From contig OY978526.1 in NCBI GenBank assembly GCA_963854835.1, positions 91,028,140 through 91,092,139 on the forward strand: a DNA stretch of 64,000 nt. The letters are read 5' to 3'. Within the stretch, counting starts at the first letter, position 1, and every line of letters starts with the position of its first letter. The position numbers and the translations under genes are program-made. This DNA comes from Megamerina dolium. Its lineage: Eukaryota; Arthropoda; Insecta; Diptera; Megamerinidae. Below, piece after piece: positions 24,665 through 36,344 of this stretch. The notes under the pieces were generated by a model. That model saw only the letters and a list, made by a program, of their open reading frames with translations, was not told the DNA's origin and ran no database searches.

Positions 24665-25520
24665 TTGCCATTGTGAAACGGGATGGTACAATCAGGCAAA
24701 AAGGGCACCCGATTTAAAAACAAAACAACAAAATTATCCACGCGGTGTTAATTAATGTTTGTGTTTGGAATTGTTCATTGTGTTAAATTGTATGTTCTTG
24801 CGTTGATTGCGTTACATAACGCATATGCACGCATAGACGCATAACATAAATATTACCGCCAGTAATTATAGTCAAAGTTAAAATAATCTTAAATTTAGAA
24901 TCAGCTTATTTCCAATATTTCTCATGTAAAAATCTGTCAAAAGGCATACACTAAGTTGGAGATTCATTTTGATTATAGCTACAGGCCTACATACATATTT
25001 CATTCTATTGTCATAATGCAGTTGTTATAATAGGTGTATTAGGTTTTTTTTGCACCATGCTGTACATACATACATATATGTGTATGTATCTGTCAACTTT
25101 TCACACTAGGCTGCAGGCTGCGTTTGACGTTCTCAAGCACAAGGACAACAACAAAATACACGCAATTGTTGTTTTTGTTATACTGCTACTACCTCTTCAG
25201 TCTACCTTGCTTACAACATTATACAGGAGACAGATTGGATGCGGCAGTAAAATTGCAACTCTACAAGAACATAGCGTCTGCACAGAATTTTGACTGCGAC
25301 TGAAACATAATGAATGCGACAAAATTAAAATTCATCAATATACGTTTTCAAAAAATATACCAATAACTTTCGTAAAACTGTCCACAAACTAATTTGTTAT
25401 TATTATATTCTAGCGAAAAAACAACCAAACTCTAGTTGTATCATCCTTGATAATAATTTACATTGTTTTACGTATGCAATTGATGAAAATGATGTCAAGA
25501 TATTCAGTAGTTTTCTTAGT
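24665..25520. other. No gene recognised
   Basis: AT-rich sequence. The open frame at 25057-25293 has no recognisable domain. Confidence 0.45.
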
Positions 25521-25523
25521 GGT

Positions 25524-26204
25524 TGTTTACATTGGCCTGACCAAGAGCGTGCTGCGCATGAACGTTGAGTTTAGTTTAGTACATTTGCGCTGGTTTTATT
25601 TGAATTGAAATACTATAGTGGAATGGGAATTTTTGAATAAAGTAGGGCTGTGCAATTATTAATTTGTTCAAAAATGTTGATTAACCTAAATAATAGATTA
25701 ATCAAATATGAAATTATTCTAATCATCATGATTTTGAATAATCAAAAATTGAAATTATTCGATTAATCAGGATAAGATTATTCGAATAAAATATTTAAAA
25801 CATTTATAAGCTTACCAAAGCTAAGAACATGAGAATGCGTTTTCAATTTTTATTCCCAAGGAAAATATCAAAAACAAAGAAAAAATACAAATGAAAAATA
25901 TTTTGTTGAATCGAAAAATTTCAATTTTGATTAATCGAAATTCTGATGAATCGAATAGTTTGAACCATCAATTAATCGCATAATCCTAATACAGAAGACT
26001 TCTTACTTATGTTTCTCTTCAACGATTAAAAATTTGTGAGCAAATTTATCGAATTCGAAACACTTTGCACGTAGAACATAGCTTGTTGCACCGATTTTTA
26101 ATTTTGGATTGGACTTTCGACGCAAAACTTCCATCCTTTTCTGACTGCCTACTTTTCTACATATCTCGCTCGCACAGTTGCGCCTGGGCAGGCCAATGTG
26201 AACA
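25524..26204. mobile_element. Inverted-repeat element (family D), 681 bases
   Basis: The left end TGTTTACATTGGCCTG and right end CAGGCCAATGTGAACA (26189-26204) are reverse complements at 15 of 16 places. The inside contains AAAGTAGGGCTGTGCAATTA and then many ATTAATCGAATAATC-type words in both directions. A truncated relative with the same end and the same GTAGGGCTGTGCAATTAAT block begins at 41609. No transposase frame is present, so it would depend on another element. Confidence 0.7.
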
Positions 26205-26352
26205 GGCAGTTACAATAAAATGCGTTGTGAATTTGGACATTTTTATCATTTTCTATCGGTACGAACTTTTCAAAACTCCGCATTTCAAATAAAGATGCAG
26301 GATGAAGTGTCAGTTACTCGAGACATAAACATAAAAACATAATCGTAGGACT

Positions 26353-26560
26353 AGTTTTTCAGTACAAGTTTTAACTAGGTTTAAACTAAGTTTACGTAAA
26401 CGAAATTTAAATTTAAACTTATTTTAAACCGCAGCAAGAAAAGAAGTACTGGAGTGGAAGAACAGACAGCTGAACAACTGAGAGGTTCATCTTAGTTTAA
26501 ACCAGCTAGATTGGAGGTTTAAACTTAGTTTAAACTACGTTGAAATTTGACTGAAAAACT
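26353..26560. mobile_element. Inverted-repeat element (family E), 208 bases
   Basis: Ends AGTTTTTCAGTACAAG and TTTGACTGAAAAACT pair as inverted repeats for eleven exact bases, with more weak matching beyond. Internal TTTAAACTNAGTTTAAAC words are themselves near-palindromic. No coding capacity. Confidence 0.6.
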
Positions 26561-26627
26561 GCAAATCGAGTATAAACGACAAATATACTTCAACTCACTG
26601 TTGAACTGATGAACTGGCCGTTAGAAG

Positions 26628-26790
26628 CCAAATCGATATAGGTTTTTGTTATGTTCTATGTGTTTTGGATAATCTGCTGTACTGCTTTAGGGAATGGCAT
26701 GTCGTGTCAGTTGACATGTCTAACTTAAACCCGAAAGCAGTATAACCGATTGTCCGAAACATAGAACATAACAAACCTATATCGAATTGG
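26628..26790. mobile_element. Fold-back element (family F), 163 bases
   Basis: The left end CCAAATCGATATAGG and right end CCTATATCGAATTGG open two long arms. The left arm continues GTTATGTTCTATG and TGTTTTGGATAATC, and the right arm gives CATAGAACATAAC and GATTGTCCGAAACA. The arms pair for about 60 bases with a few mismatches, leaving a short loop around 26695-26720, so the element is mostly one hairpin. Confidence 0.75.
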
Positions 26791-27402
26791 TTTTTGAGTT
26801 TATGTCAAACTATGTTACGTTTCGGGAAACTGACGCTTAAGGCTTTGAATCTAACGTTAACAATAATAAAAACAAATGTAAATAAGTCGTGTTTAAAGTT
26901 GATTTGGTATATTTGAGTTTATTTTAATTTGAGTTTACATATTCATTTTTTTTTTAGCAAAGACGGTCGTGTGTCGAAATTATTTTAATCATCTTAAAAC
27001 GTTATTTGTTCCTATTCTGGTTTTCTTTACTTTCATATGTACTATATATACAAGATACATTAGTGTTGAAAGTACATACATATTATTAGTGGAAAAGTGG
27101 AAACTATTATTGTTTTCTGTTTTCCTCTTCAAAAACTATAAAATAATATACAAGTATTTTTTATGCTGTACAGAAGTACATATGTATGTATTAATACCAT
27201 AACTGTAAAATTACAAACAATGAAATTCAAAAAAAAAAAAGGAAAATGCATTTTATTTTGTTTGCCAAAAAAATAATAAATCTAACATTAAATAAAAATA
27301 TTTAATTAATGATGCAATTGTAGTATATAAATTTAAATATGTGTTGACACATATCTATATACCTATATTTGTATAAATTCAAATGAATGCTTCGACTCGG
27401 CT
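26791..27402. other. 3' flank of the MADF-BESS gene
   Basis: AT-rich stretch containing the presumed 3' UTR of the minus-strand gene that ends at 27403. TTTATT at about 27251 would be an AATAAA polyadenylation signal on that strand. The plus-strand frame at 26969-27202 is not supported. Confidence 0.4.
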
Positions 27403-28835
27403 TTAAATGGATATATCCATGGTTGAGGTTGTAGCATTTGTGGTTGTGCCATTAGTACTATCTGAGGCTTCACTCAGCTTTATTTGTTTTGCTCGTTGCT
27501 CTGCTAATAATGATTTTACCAAATCAGATGTGAATTTTTCCACCAAACGCAATGCATCCTTCTCATTCATTTCAATCAGCGATGAAGCAAGAAATTGTCC
27601 AAATGCTTTAAACTTGTCAATGCCAGCAGTAGCGCAGCTGCTACTAGCAACAATAGTGCCACTGCTCCCACAACCACTTCCACCACCACCACCACCAACA
27701 CCTCCACCACTACCACCACCACCATTTGTTAGTTCCAATTTTCTTAATTGTTGTTGTTTTTGTTGTTGTTGTTGTTGTTGATGATGATGCTGCTGCTGCT
27801 GTTGCTGCTGCTGTTGTTGTTGTTGATGGTGATGATGATTATGATGGCGAAGGTTGCGTAGCCGCATCTTAGTTATTAACCTGCCACCGGCTACATAATC
27901 ATTTGAATTAGAATCCGTCTCATTAATGCTATTACGATTTATTTTGACGCCACCACTAATGTGTTGTTCGTCTTTGGATTCATTTGGTGTGCAGTTGCTA
28001 AAAATAAAAACCATAAAGTAAAAACGGAGTAAATAATATTTCAATAAGTTTACTTACACATAATGTTCAGAATCATCATTTTCATCAGGATCACTGTGAA
28101 AGCGAAAATAAGAATAAATTAAGTTAAATGAATATTCATATTACAACGAAAAATGTATATTATTATGAATGCTTCCTTAGAAATTTACCTCGAATTTGAT
28201 GCTGGTGGACGTTTTGGTTCCAATGGAATCTGCTTTGAAAACGAACGACGCGATTTGATGTGATCACCAAGAAATGAGAGTTTATCATAAAGTACCCATT
28301 GTGATTGGATATGCTGGTCGCTATATTGCTCCTGTAATGCTTCCAAACGTCTCTTTTCCAAGTTATATCGATTACGTAGCTGTATCATACGATTTTTAAC
28401 TAATGAAACTGAAATATTGTAATTGAAAATGTTGTCTTTATCCGAAAGTGTTTTTGTTGCTATGGTCTTTTTTTTATTGTATAGTTCTAATTATTTTAAT
28501 TATATCATTTTGACCTTTTTTGTATTATTATATGTAAGGATATATCTTTCCATAAACTAATTTAAACTAAACTAAATCAAAACAACAAAATTGTTTATTT
28601 GTATAGTAGGTAAGTAAATCACGAAGATATGCATACCATTGTAGCCAAGGCTGCGTGCCATGTCTATCCAAAGTGGTTCGAGATATTCTCGATTACGATA
28701 TTGTGGATGTGTACGATCATAGAAGGCCGGTCGCTGTTGAAATTCTTGTACAAGGGCCAAATCGAATTCATTGATTTCCCGTGGTTCATCACGGCGTGGA
28801 CGTCCACGTTTACGTTTAATTGCAACGTTGGACAT
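27403..28835 (-). CDS. MADF-BESS domain DNA-binding protein
   Basis: Four exons on the minus strand join without a frame break: 28835-28637, 28408-28189, 28093-28058 and 27997-27403, giving 349 residues. The N-terminus is basic and AT-hook-like (KRKRGRPRR). A MADF domain follows at about 24-110 (FDLALVQEFQQRPAFYDRTH, then LWIDMARSLG and VKNRMIQLRNRY), a Myb-like DNA-binding fold. The C-terminal exon carries His and Gln runs (about 204-235), a Gly/Ser run (about 245-265) and a BESS motif at about 280-323 (FKAFGQFLASSLIEM, then ALRLVEKFTSDLV) used for protein contacts. MADF-BESS proteins are nuclear transcription regulators expanded in flies. The acceptor used to join exons 3 and 4 is the least certain part. 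I cannot name the exact orthologue. Confidence 0.9.
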
Positions 28836-31165
28836 GTGGTTGATGTTTTAAAAAACAAACTACAGTTATGTATGTATTTATTTAAAATGAATTCTCAATT
28901 AGAGGCAATTATACTCGACGGCTGAGATGATCTATTCGGGCGTGCAATCTGTCAATGTATAACTTGCTGCAGTTATAAAAACTGCCGAAAATTATGGTTT
29001 TTATTTTTCTTCACCCGAATGGCATTGAATTTATTTAATTACACACTCTTAAATATAAACACTTATACTAATCGAGTGTACATTTTCTGTAATATTTCTC
29101 AGTTTTAGCTTACACCTTCCTCTTATTCTTCAATTTGACGCACCGTTTTACTTTTGTTTTCATATGGCGTTTCTTATGTCAGCGTATAAAAAATTATTGT
29201 GGTGTTGCCACGGTAAAATTATTTACTTTTTAAAGTTATGTTCGCATACAGAAAATGTGAACAAAGTTGTCGTAATGGCACCTTTACCCACGAGGTATGG
29301 TAACGTGTGGTAAACTAAGGTAAACGTAGAAAATATAGCAATTAGCTAAATCGTAGGCTGCAATAGAAATTAAAAACTTGCCGGTCAATAAAAACCATGA
29401 ATTTTGTGCTACCGTATATTTCTCTATAAAAATACCTGAATGTTGATATTTCACTTCAGCATTCCATCACTTGATATACTTACTTACAGTTGGTAGCTTA
29501 CAACTTATAAGTTTTTTTAATATATCATATAAAAGACATTATGCAACCATGGTGATTTAATCGGAAAGATGTTTGTTGCAATTTTGACTATTTTACTAGT
29601 CTGACTGGCAGTGATGTTCTCTTTACCAAACAAAAAAAATGTACGAAAATACCCTTTTCGTGTTCTTCTCTACAAAACATGTATACTTGTTTAAACTTTA
29701 TATTAATTATTTAAATTTTTTTATGACAAATTGGGAACATTTCGTTTAATTTTCAACATGAGAATTGAAAAACTTACTAAAATGGGTTAAATCAAAAACA
29801 TAAACTCAGATCTTTTTGAGTACGTTAAAATTATGTCATATATAAGAATGCCAAACAAATGAGGGTATGTTGTTGATATCACCTTAGTTTTATTACACCA
29901 TAATGCAACCCCATAACACCGCTTTTACATCTAAAAAATTGAATAACGTAGCAACGTTATTTAAAATATTGACAAATTGAAAGTTTTCGTATATCCGTCA
30001 AAAATTTTGTAGAAGAATGAGGGTAAAATCCACATATAATTTCTCATCCATTATATCCATGGTATAAATATTTGTTTTTAACAATACAAAAAGCTCATTT
30101 AGTAGTAACAATATATATCTATTGGAAAAATTGTATAGACTGAATGAATAATACAACTATTTGACCAGTGTGTCGTCACATGGCGTTTCAGACGAGCAAC
30201 TCCACATCAAACTTTTCGCTCCTGACGTTTCTTCGAAGTCTTGACATTTCCCAGTCAATATTTCTAAATATTTTCATTAGAAACACTATTCTTTGCATAT
30301 TTCTCTTATTTACATTAAAGAAAAATATTTTATACAATGGAAAACGTTTTACTGGCATTGGAGAATTTGATCAATTTCATGGAGTTTGTAAACATATCTA
30401 TGTCGAAATGAAATTTTCGACAAATGAGATATCGCCTAAAAATGCTAGTTGAATAAATCATTTAATTTTAATTAATTCAGTAATTTTGTTCACATTTTTA
30501 TATTAATTTTCATATAAAAAACAATTTTTCTATGTATTCTATTTTCTAAAATTTAAAGTAGCACATAGATAGTACAAGATAAGAGTTCCAATTATATTGA
30601 CAGCATCTAGTGATCGAACAGGGTTGATTCGAGTTAGAATAAAGAGTGCACAAAATAAAAACGTATCAATATTTGTTTCACATTTATAATATTATAAGTA
30701 TATAGTTACAAGTTGTAATTCGAATATCATTTGAAATATTCGAAAAGAAAAAATAGAATACATTTGAGATGTTTGACCCCTATACACATCCGGGGATCAA
30801 TGTGTCAAAATATTTTTGAATTTTCATTTTGATAGATTTTAATCAGTTGTGTTTTCGCATTTCTTCAGCACATTGGTTTCAAGTCATGAGCGTAAAAGTT
30901 CCTCTCGGGAGTAGTTTTACCTGTACAATGAAACCCTTTGTTAATAATTATATCAGCTGATATTGCGACGCGTTGACATGCTGACGTAAATATCAACAAT
31001 GTATATCTAAACATTATTGTGAATGAAACTTTTACGAGAACGAGAAAACATATCTATCGTGTTTGCAAACCTTTCGGTTTTCGGAACAAATGTTTAAATA
31101 TATCATTTTTATACGTGTAATTAAAATAAAAGTCATTAAATCATTATTTTAGCCTACTGTGCAAA
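28836..31165. other. Intergenic region between divergent MADF-BESS and ALG1 genes
   Basis: About 2.3 kb separate the two starts. It should hold both promoters, but I see no decisive element. A dispersed repeat lies at 30596-30668 and has a near-identical inverted relative at 45130-45202. The plus-strand frame at 30168-30452 lacks family features. Confidence 0.5.
30596..30668. repeat. Dispersed repeat J, copy 1
   Basis: The first 35 bases match the reverse complement of 45167-45202 at all but one position (core ATCGAACAGGGTTGAT). Matching continues less well through an ACAAAATAAAAACG-like word. Function unknown. Confidence 0.75.
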
Positions 31166-33074
31166 ATGGTGGAACTACAAATTCGGCGTCGTAACGCATG
31201 TATTGTTGTTCTCGGAGACATTGGCCGTAGTCCTCGCATGGAATATCATGCCTTAAGTCTATTGGAGGAGAACTTTAATGTCGACCTGATTGGTTATGTT
31301 GAAACAAAACCATTAGAAGCGTTGAGTAGTGCGCAACCAAAATGTAAAATACATGAATTAGCCCCTGTTCCAATCACGAATCTAACACCAAAGTTGAAAC
31401 TCATCTTTAAGACTTTTTGGCAAATGCTAAGCTTACTTATAGCCTTAATATCAATACGTCGACCCAATTTTTTACTTATACAAAATCCTCCCGGCATACC
31501 GACACTATTTGTTTGTTATATTTATTGTGTGGTAACGCGAACAAAGCTGGTGATTGATTGGCATAATTACACCTATACCGTACTAGCACTGGGAGTAGCG
31601 GGCGGTGAAAAGAGTCGTCTTTGTCGTTTAGCCAAATGGTTAGAACGATACTTTGGTGCTAAAGCAAATGCTCATTTTTGCGTAACGCAAGCAATGCAAG
31701 AAGATTTACAACAAAATTGGAATATTAGGTGAATATTATGCTCCTCACATACACATATTTAATAATATTCATATTTGTTTTTCGCAGTCCAGTGACCGTT
31801 CTGTATGATCGTCCACCAACTCAATTTAAACCCATTGACTTGGCCCAAAAACATGCTCTCTTTATGAAACTATCCAAAGATTATCCACAATTTTTGCCGA
31901 AATGTTACTCCGATCTGAAAGAATCCGGAGTGATTGAATCAACCGCATTAACGCATAAATCCAGCAACAACTCTGTATCATATAAAAGTCAACGTCCGGC
32001 ATTGCTTGTATCCAGTACCAGTTGGACAGCAGATGAAGATTTTAATATTTTACTAAAAGCTTTAGAAGGTATGTACAGGGGTTTAGTAAAGTGTAGAGGA
32101 CGATTCAAAAATCACTCCTATTATACACTACTCACTTGCTTTGTGTAACCACTGTAAATTAATTAAATCAAGAACGGCCGAAGAACCGCTGATAGTTGTC
32201 TACTTCTTATAGTTTCCTCAAACATTCTACGGTCATTCGTTTTTTTTTTTTTTGTCTAATTTTATCTTTACTGAATTAGGAAATCAAAACTTTTGTTCTA
32301 CATTTGTATTTGTTATATTCTTTTATTTATATTTTATTCACAAGAATTCTTATTTCACTAGTAGGTATCAACTTCAGCTGCTACTTATGTACTATGTCCA
32401 AAATAAAATATATTACTAGGCGCAAAGCACGATTCAGTCGATGCAACGTTTCCGCAAGACGATCCAACTTCAATTGAGTTTTAATCAATTTCTTCATTTT
32501 TTGCAGACTATGAATGTTCTGCTTTTGCAGAACCTAAAAAATATCCAGCACTTCTTTGCATCATCACCGGCAAGGGGCCAGAGAAAGCACAATACGTGGA
32601 CAAGATATCAAAATTGAAATGGCAAAAGGTATCGATTATAACTCCATGGCTGGAAATCGAAGATTATCCAACTGTTTTGGCTGCTGCCGATTTGGGAGTT
32701 TGCTTACATTGGAGTTCTAGCGGTCTGGATTTACCTATGAAAGTAGTCGATATGTTTGGTTGTGGACTTCCTGTTTGTGCACACAATTTCAAATGGTTAG
32801 TAAAAAGTATAAACAACTTATTGTTATTAAATTTCTCCTCATACACTTTTTCAGTCTCAATGAATTAGTCGTTCATGGTCAGAATGGTTTTGTATTTGAG
32901 AATCATATGGAACTTGCGGAACAGTTGAAATTATGGTTTGAACATTTTCCAAATAATCCACGCGTCCTGGAGACTAAAGAATTGTTTCGTCGCAATTTAA
33001 ATGAATTTCAATCGTTGCGATGGCATGAAAATTGGAGAGCTAAGGCACTACCCATTTTGAATAAGTTTATTTAA
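31166..33074 (+). CDS. ALG1: Chitobiosyldiphosphodolichol beta-mannosyltransferase
   Basis: Four exons, 31166-31728, 31788-32068, 32507-32795 and 32855-33074, give 450 residues, close to the 464 of the human enzyme. ALG1 adds the first, beta-1,4-linked mannose to GlcNAc2-PP-dolichol on the cytosolic face of the ER, an early step of N-glycan precursor assembly. The family signature [16 protein letters not shown] begins at residue 17. A hydrophobic region and QNPPGIP then DWHNYTYT follow, and near the C-terminus [20 protein letters not shown] and [11 protein letters not shown] form the glycosyltransferase family 33 donor-site region. The ATG context is CAAAATGG. AATAAA at 33164-33169 is a plausible polyadenylation signal. 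Intron 2 is the largest (438 bases). Nothing is missing or broken. Confidence 0.96.
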
Positions 33075-33966
33075 TTTACATATGTACACTATTTGTCCTA
33101 GTTTACACCCAAAAGTTTCGTTTTTTTTACAATATGGGCTTATACCCTATGAGATATAGATATAATAAAGAAAAAGTTACTTGTGAACCGCTTTCACTGA
33201 GACCGCCTTGAAATTTTGAATATATTAACCTATTTAATTTATTTCCGGTATATTACCTAGCAGCAAGCAATGTACTCTAGGACATATAATCGTTGCATAA
33301 AAATATATTTATTAATAAAACACTTCTACATTGCTCTTATATGGAGGCACAAAGTCTTAGATTAGATTTAATGTAAGTAATTGTGAAGAAGCGTCAATAT
33401 AGTCGTACCTTCTGCACACACGTACTAAATAAGTGTGTGTGAACTGTAACATTTAAAAAAAAAATGAAAATCTACAAAGTTAATTTTATATAAGCTGAAA
33501 GCAACCCAGTTAATTTCTTGTGTGCTGCTTGCTAGTATGAGTATGCTTATAAGAGGCGTTTGGTGCAACAGCGCCTCAAGCCACATTAATTTAAAGCATC
33601 GAAGGACATGAGACTTGATCCTATCGAAACGAACTTCCCTAACGTTTTGAGGCGATATTGTTTGATAAAATTGTAATACACCATTAGAGCGTTTAATTTG
33701 CTCTCAACGCCTTCATTTTGGCGCGCAGAATAAAAATGAGCGGAACTACTGTACTTGTCCACCTGTTTCGTTCATTTTTATTTTGAGCGCAAAATATATA
33801 ATTTTTAGTGAGAAACGAAAACGAAACATAATTCAAACAATAAATGTTTCAAATTGAATATTTGAACAATTTTCTAAGTTAATGTTCACTATTCCTTATA
33901 GGCTTATGTATGTATGTTTACATAGTATTGGTTCAAGATATGTATTAGGAATCTGATCACAAGTTC
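33075..33966. other. Intergenic region between convergent ALG1 and RING genes
   Basis: Contains the ALG1 3' UTR up to about 33190 and, on the other strand, the 3' UTR of the RING gene. No further gene or recognised repeat. Confidence 0.5.
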
Positions 33967-34387
33967 TTACAAACTGTGATCAAATCTTTTACGGCATATG
34001 GGGCAGCATCTGTCGAAGGATACCAAAGCTTGAAGACATTTATGGTGTAATGCGTGTTGACACGGCATATAACACATATCACTGTTATTCATTACGTTCA
34101 AACAAATTGTACATCTATCGCCAGGTTGTCTACACATACATATATATAAATACACAAACGGTCAATTTTGTAATATAATCAAAATAATATTTTACATACG
34201 ATCTATAATTCATCTCTTCAATATCGTCTCTTCGCGTATTATGTGGCAATTCTCTATAATCAGGATTCTCATGGTATTGATGTCCATTATTGGGTTGTTG
34301 AAATGCAGAGTATGTCAAAAGACCGAGTATACCAACACCCAATATACCAAAACCAACGCCGAGCATTATTTGTAGAAGTGGTCCCAT
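33967..34387 (-). CDS. Small single-pass RING-H2 protein
   Basis: Two exons on the minus strand, 34387-34200 and 34129-33967, give 116 residues. A hydrophobic, Gly/Leu-rich segment spans residues 6-27 (MLGVGFGILGVGILGLLTY) and should anchor the protein in a membrane. The C-terminal half is a RING-H2 domain with ligands in the order CTIC, then PCQHALHHKC, then CPIC, the spacing of E3 ubiquitin ligases. The last residues are KRFDHSL. I infer a membrane-bound ubiquitin ligase. The short length, N-terminal anchor and C-terminal RING resemble small insect RING proteins, but I cannot name an orthologue or substrate. It lies tail to tail with ALG1. Confidence 0.85.
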
Positions 34388-34631
34388 CTTTATGATCTTT
34401 AATTTGTATATTTATAAACATATATTTCACGAACAACACAGCAGTCGTATACAAATATGCAAATACGCAAAACAGATGAAATTTGCTAATGCAATCAAAT
34501 TATACTAATATTTACAATTACCAAACGCAATACCAAGGTTTACCCAACAAGGTGGTACTACTGCTGCAACAGTTGCAACAAAAAGATCCAGGTATTTTGT
34601 ATCGTCAAATTGACAATCTAAAACTTGGGGT

Positions 34632-34826
34632 TATAATATAAGGTAGAGCCAATAGGGAGAGTTCTTACGAATGGAGAAGAAAAAGTAAATAAAACAACAA
34701 CAAGCACATGGTTAAAGAAGAAGTAGAAAAAAAAACAACAAACACACGAGTTTGACACTATAAGGAAACAGTTTCTGAAAGTACAGCCAAAAGAAATCTT
34801 TTATAATTGCTCTACCTGTATTATCA
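34632..34826. mobile_element. Inverted-repeat element (family B), copy 1
   Basis: Ends TATAATATAAGGTAGAGCC and GCTCTACCTGTATTATC are near inverted repeats. The interior (GAGAGTTCTTACGAATG, then A-rich with AACAACAACAAGC, then TTTGACACTATAAGG) recurs at 41188-41395 in the same direction. No coding capacity. Confidence 0.75.
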
Positions 34827-34875
34827 TACCATGACAAAAAAAAGAATAAAGCTAATTACATGATTCGTAGTTATA

Positions 34876-35161
34876 AGGTTTGTTCGCTAACTGACAACTT
34901 TCAACAATTGTTAACAATTGTCGACAAGAAAGCGTCCGCGTACTCGATATGTGTGACAGAGAATCTGTAAAAATTGAATAGAACTGATAAATTGTGATAG
35001 TAAAATGTTTGCCATCACTTTCACGTACTCTAATTGTCAATTTGCAGATTTGTGATAAGTTTCCGTTCGCGTACTTTCTGTATATTTTCTCACATTCAGA
35101 GTGTAATTTGTTTTTACTCTCTTAATGGCAGAAAATGATGGTAATGTACGCGAACAAACTT
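34876..35161. mobile_element. Inverted-repeat element (family G), uninterrupted copy
   Basis: Ends AAGGTTTGTTCGCTAAC and GTACGCGAACAAACTT are inverted repeats. Inside are CAACAATTGTTAACAATTG, GAGAATCTGTAAAAATTG and TTTACTCTCTTAATGGCAG, which match 23374-24146 in opposite orientation. This copy shows the unsplit form, about 286 bases. Confidence 0.75.
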
Positions 35162-35815
35162 CTAGTCAAAGTTAAGATCATCATAATTTACAATAGACTT
35201 AAGTATAATCTTAGTTTTGACTATAATACTATGTTCATGCTGAGCCATATATGCGCATTTAGCACATTTACACTAAATGCTACTTTAAATGTACACTTAT
35301 CCATACAAAATTCTCTGTATAAATGTAATTAAATGCAACTTAATTTTTTGCATTTAGAATCCTAAAAACAAATCTGCAATCTTCGAAAATAATTACGTTT
35401 AAAAAAAGGTTTACTGACTGGTTGAGGTGAAATTTTATGTATAAATAATAAAAGTGTAGAAATATCACTTTTATTTAAATTTATAAGCTCATAAGCGAGC
35501 TCTAGAATTTCATTTATTGAAATTGATTGGGTTAAAATTTTCTAGAATCAAATATTTTTAAGGAATGAGCTAGGAAAAAAAACTTGCATAAACGCACCAC
35601 CATAATTTACATATGTAGATTATTAGAATGTTAGATTTTATTTTGTTGTAAAGTTAAGAATGCTACAAAAATTAATTTATTTTTTGTAGACTTGGCATAT
35701 TTTCCTTTCTGCTGTAAAAATAAGTCAAATGTCTTTTTTGACTATCACTGTGCAAAAATTAATTTAAATACAATTCAAAATGAGAAATAAGAAAATTTCG
35801 AACATTTTACATTTT

Positions 35816-36344
35816 ATAGCCTAGACAGACGGCAGCCTAATTCCGTATTATCGGCGCACTTAATCCGAATAAAATAATAACCTGACAGACGGCAGTATTG
35901 CGGATTAACTAAACGGCTGATTACTGTTTTATTAGGTCTGTCCACTTACATTACTATCACTATCAATTTCTTTCATCTATCACTCTCGATATGAGAAAAT
36001 CTACAAGAAGTACGTGAACTAAAAACTATCAGAAACTTGTAAATTGACATTCACCGTTCGTAATTAACAGCTGGATTTATATGTTCGCCAAGACTTTTCA
36101 TGTTGAAAACTGTTAACAATTGTTGAAAGTTTTTTGTTGCGAACACACCTAATATTTTGTAAAATGGATGGAGAAAAATTCACAATAGACAATTTTTAGC
36201 AGTGTTGCCATCGCAAATTGCCCTATTCCTCCTTTATTTTGAGAATTAACTCATAGAGTTTATGCGGATTAGCTGCAGTTAATGCCCGAGTTAATTTGAA
36301 TTAACTCGGTAATCCGGAATTAGGCTGCCGTCTGTCTAGGCTAT
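35816..36344. mobile_element. Inverted-repeat element (family A) with exact 29-bp ends, copy 1
   Basis: The left end 35817-35845 (TAGCCTAGACAGACGGCAGC and on) and the right end 36315-36343 are exact reverse complements over 29 bases. A central block at about 35932-36153 has its own weak inverted ends (ATTAGGTCTGTCCACTT, and GCGAACACACCTAAT) related to family G. A second copy in opposite orientation lies at 46769-47284. No protein is encoded, so it would rely on a transposase from elsewhere. Confidence 0.85.

Noticed and set aside
27407..27781. Plus-strand frame with Pro and Cys runs
   Set aside because: It is the antisense shadow of the MADF-BESS last exon.
30168..30452. 94-codon frame upstream of ALG1
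   Set aside because: Low-complexity, AT-driven hydrophobic text without a known family or introns linking it to ALG1.
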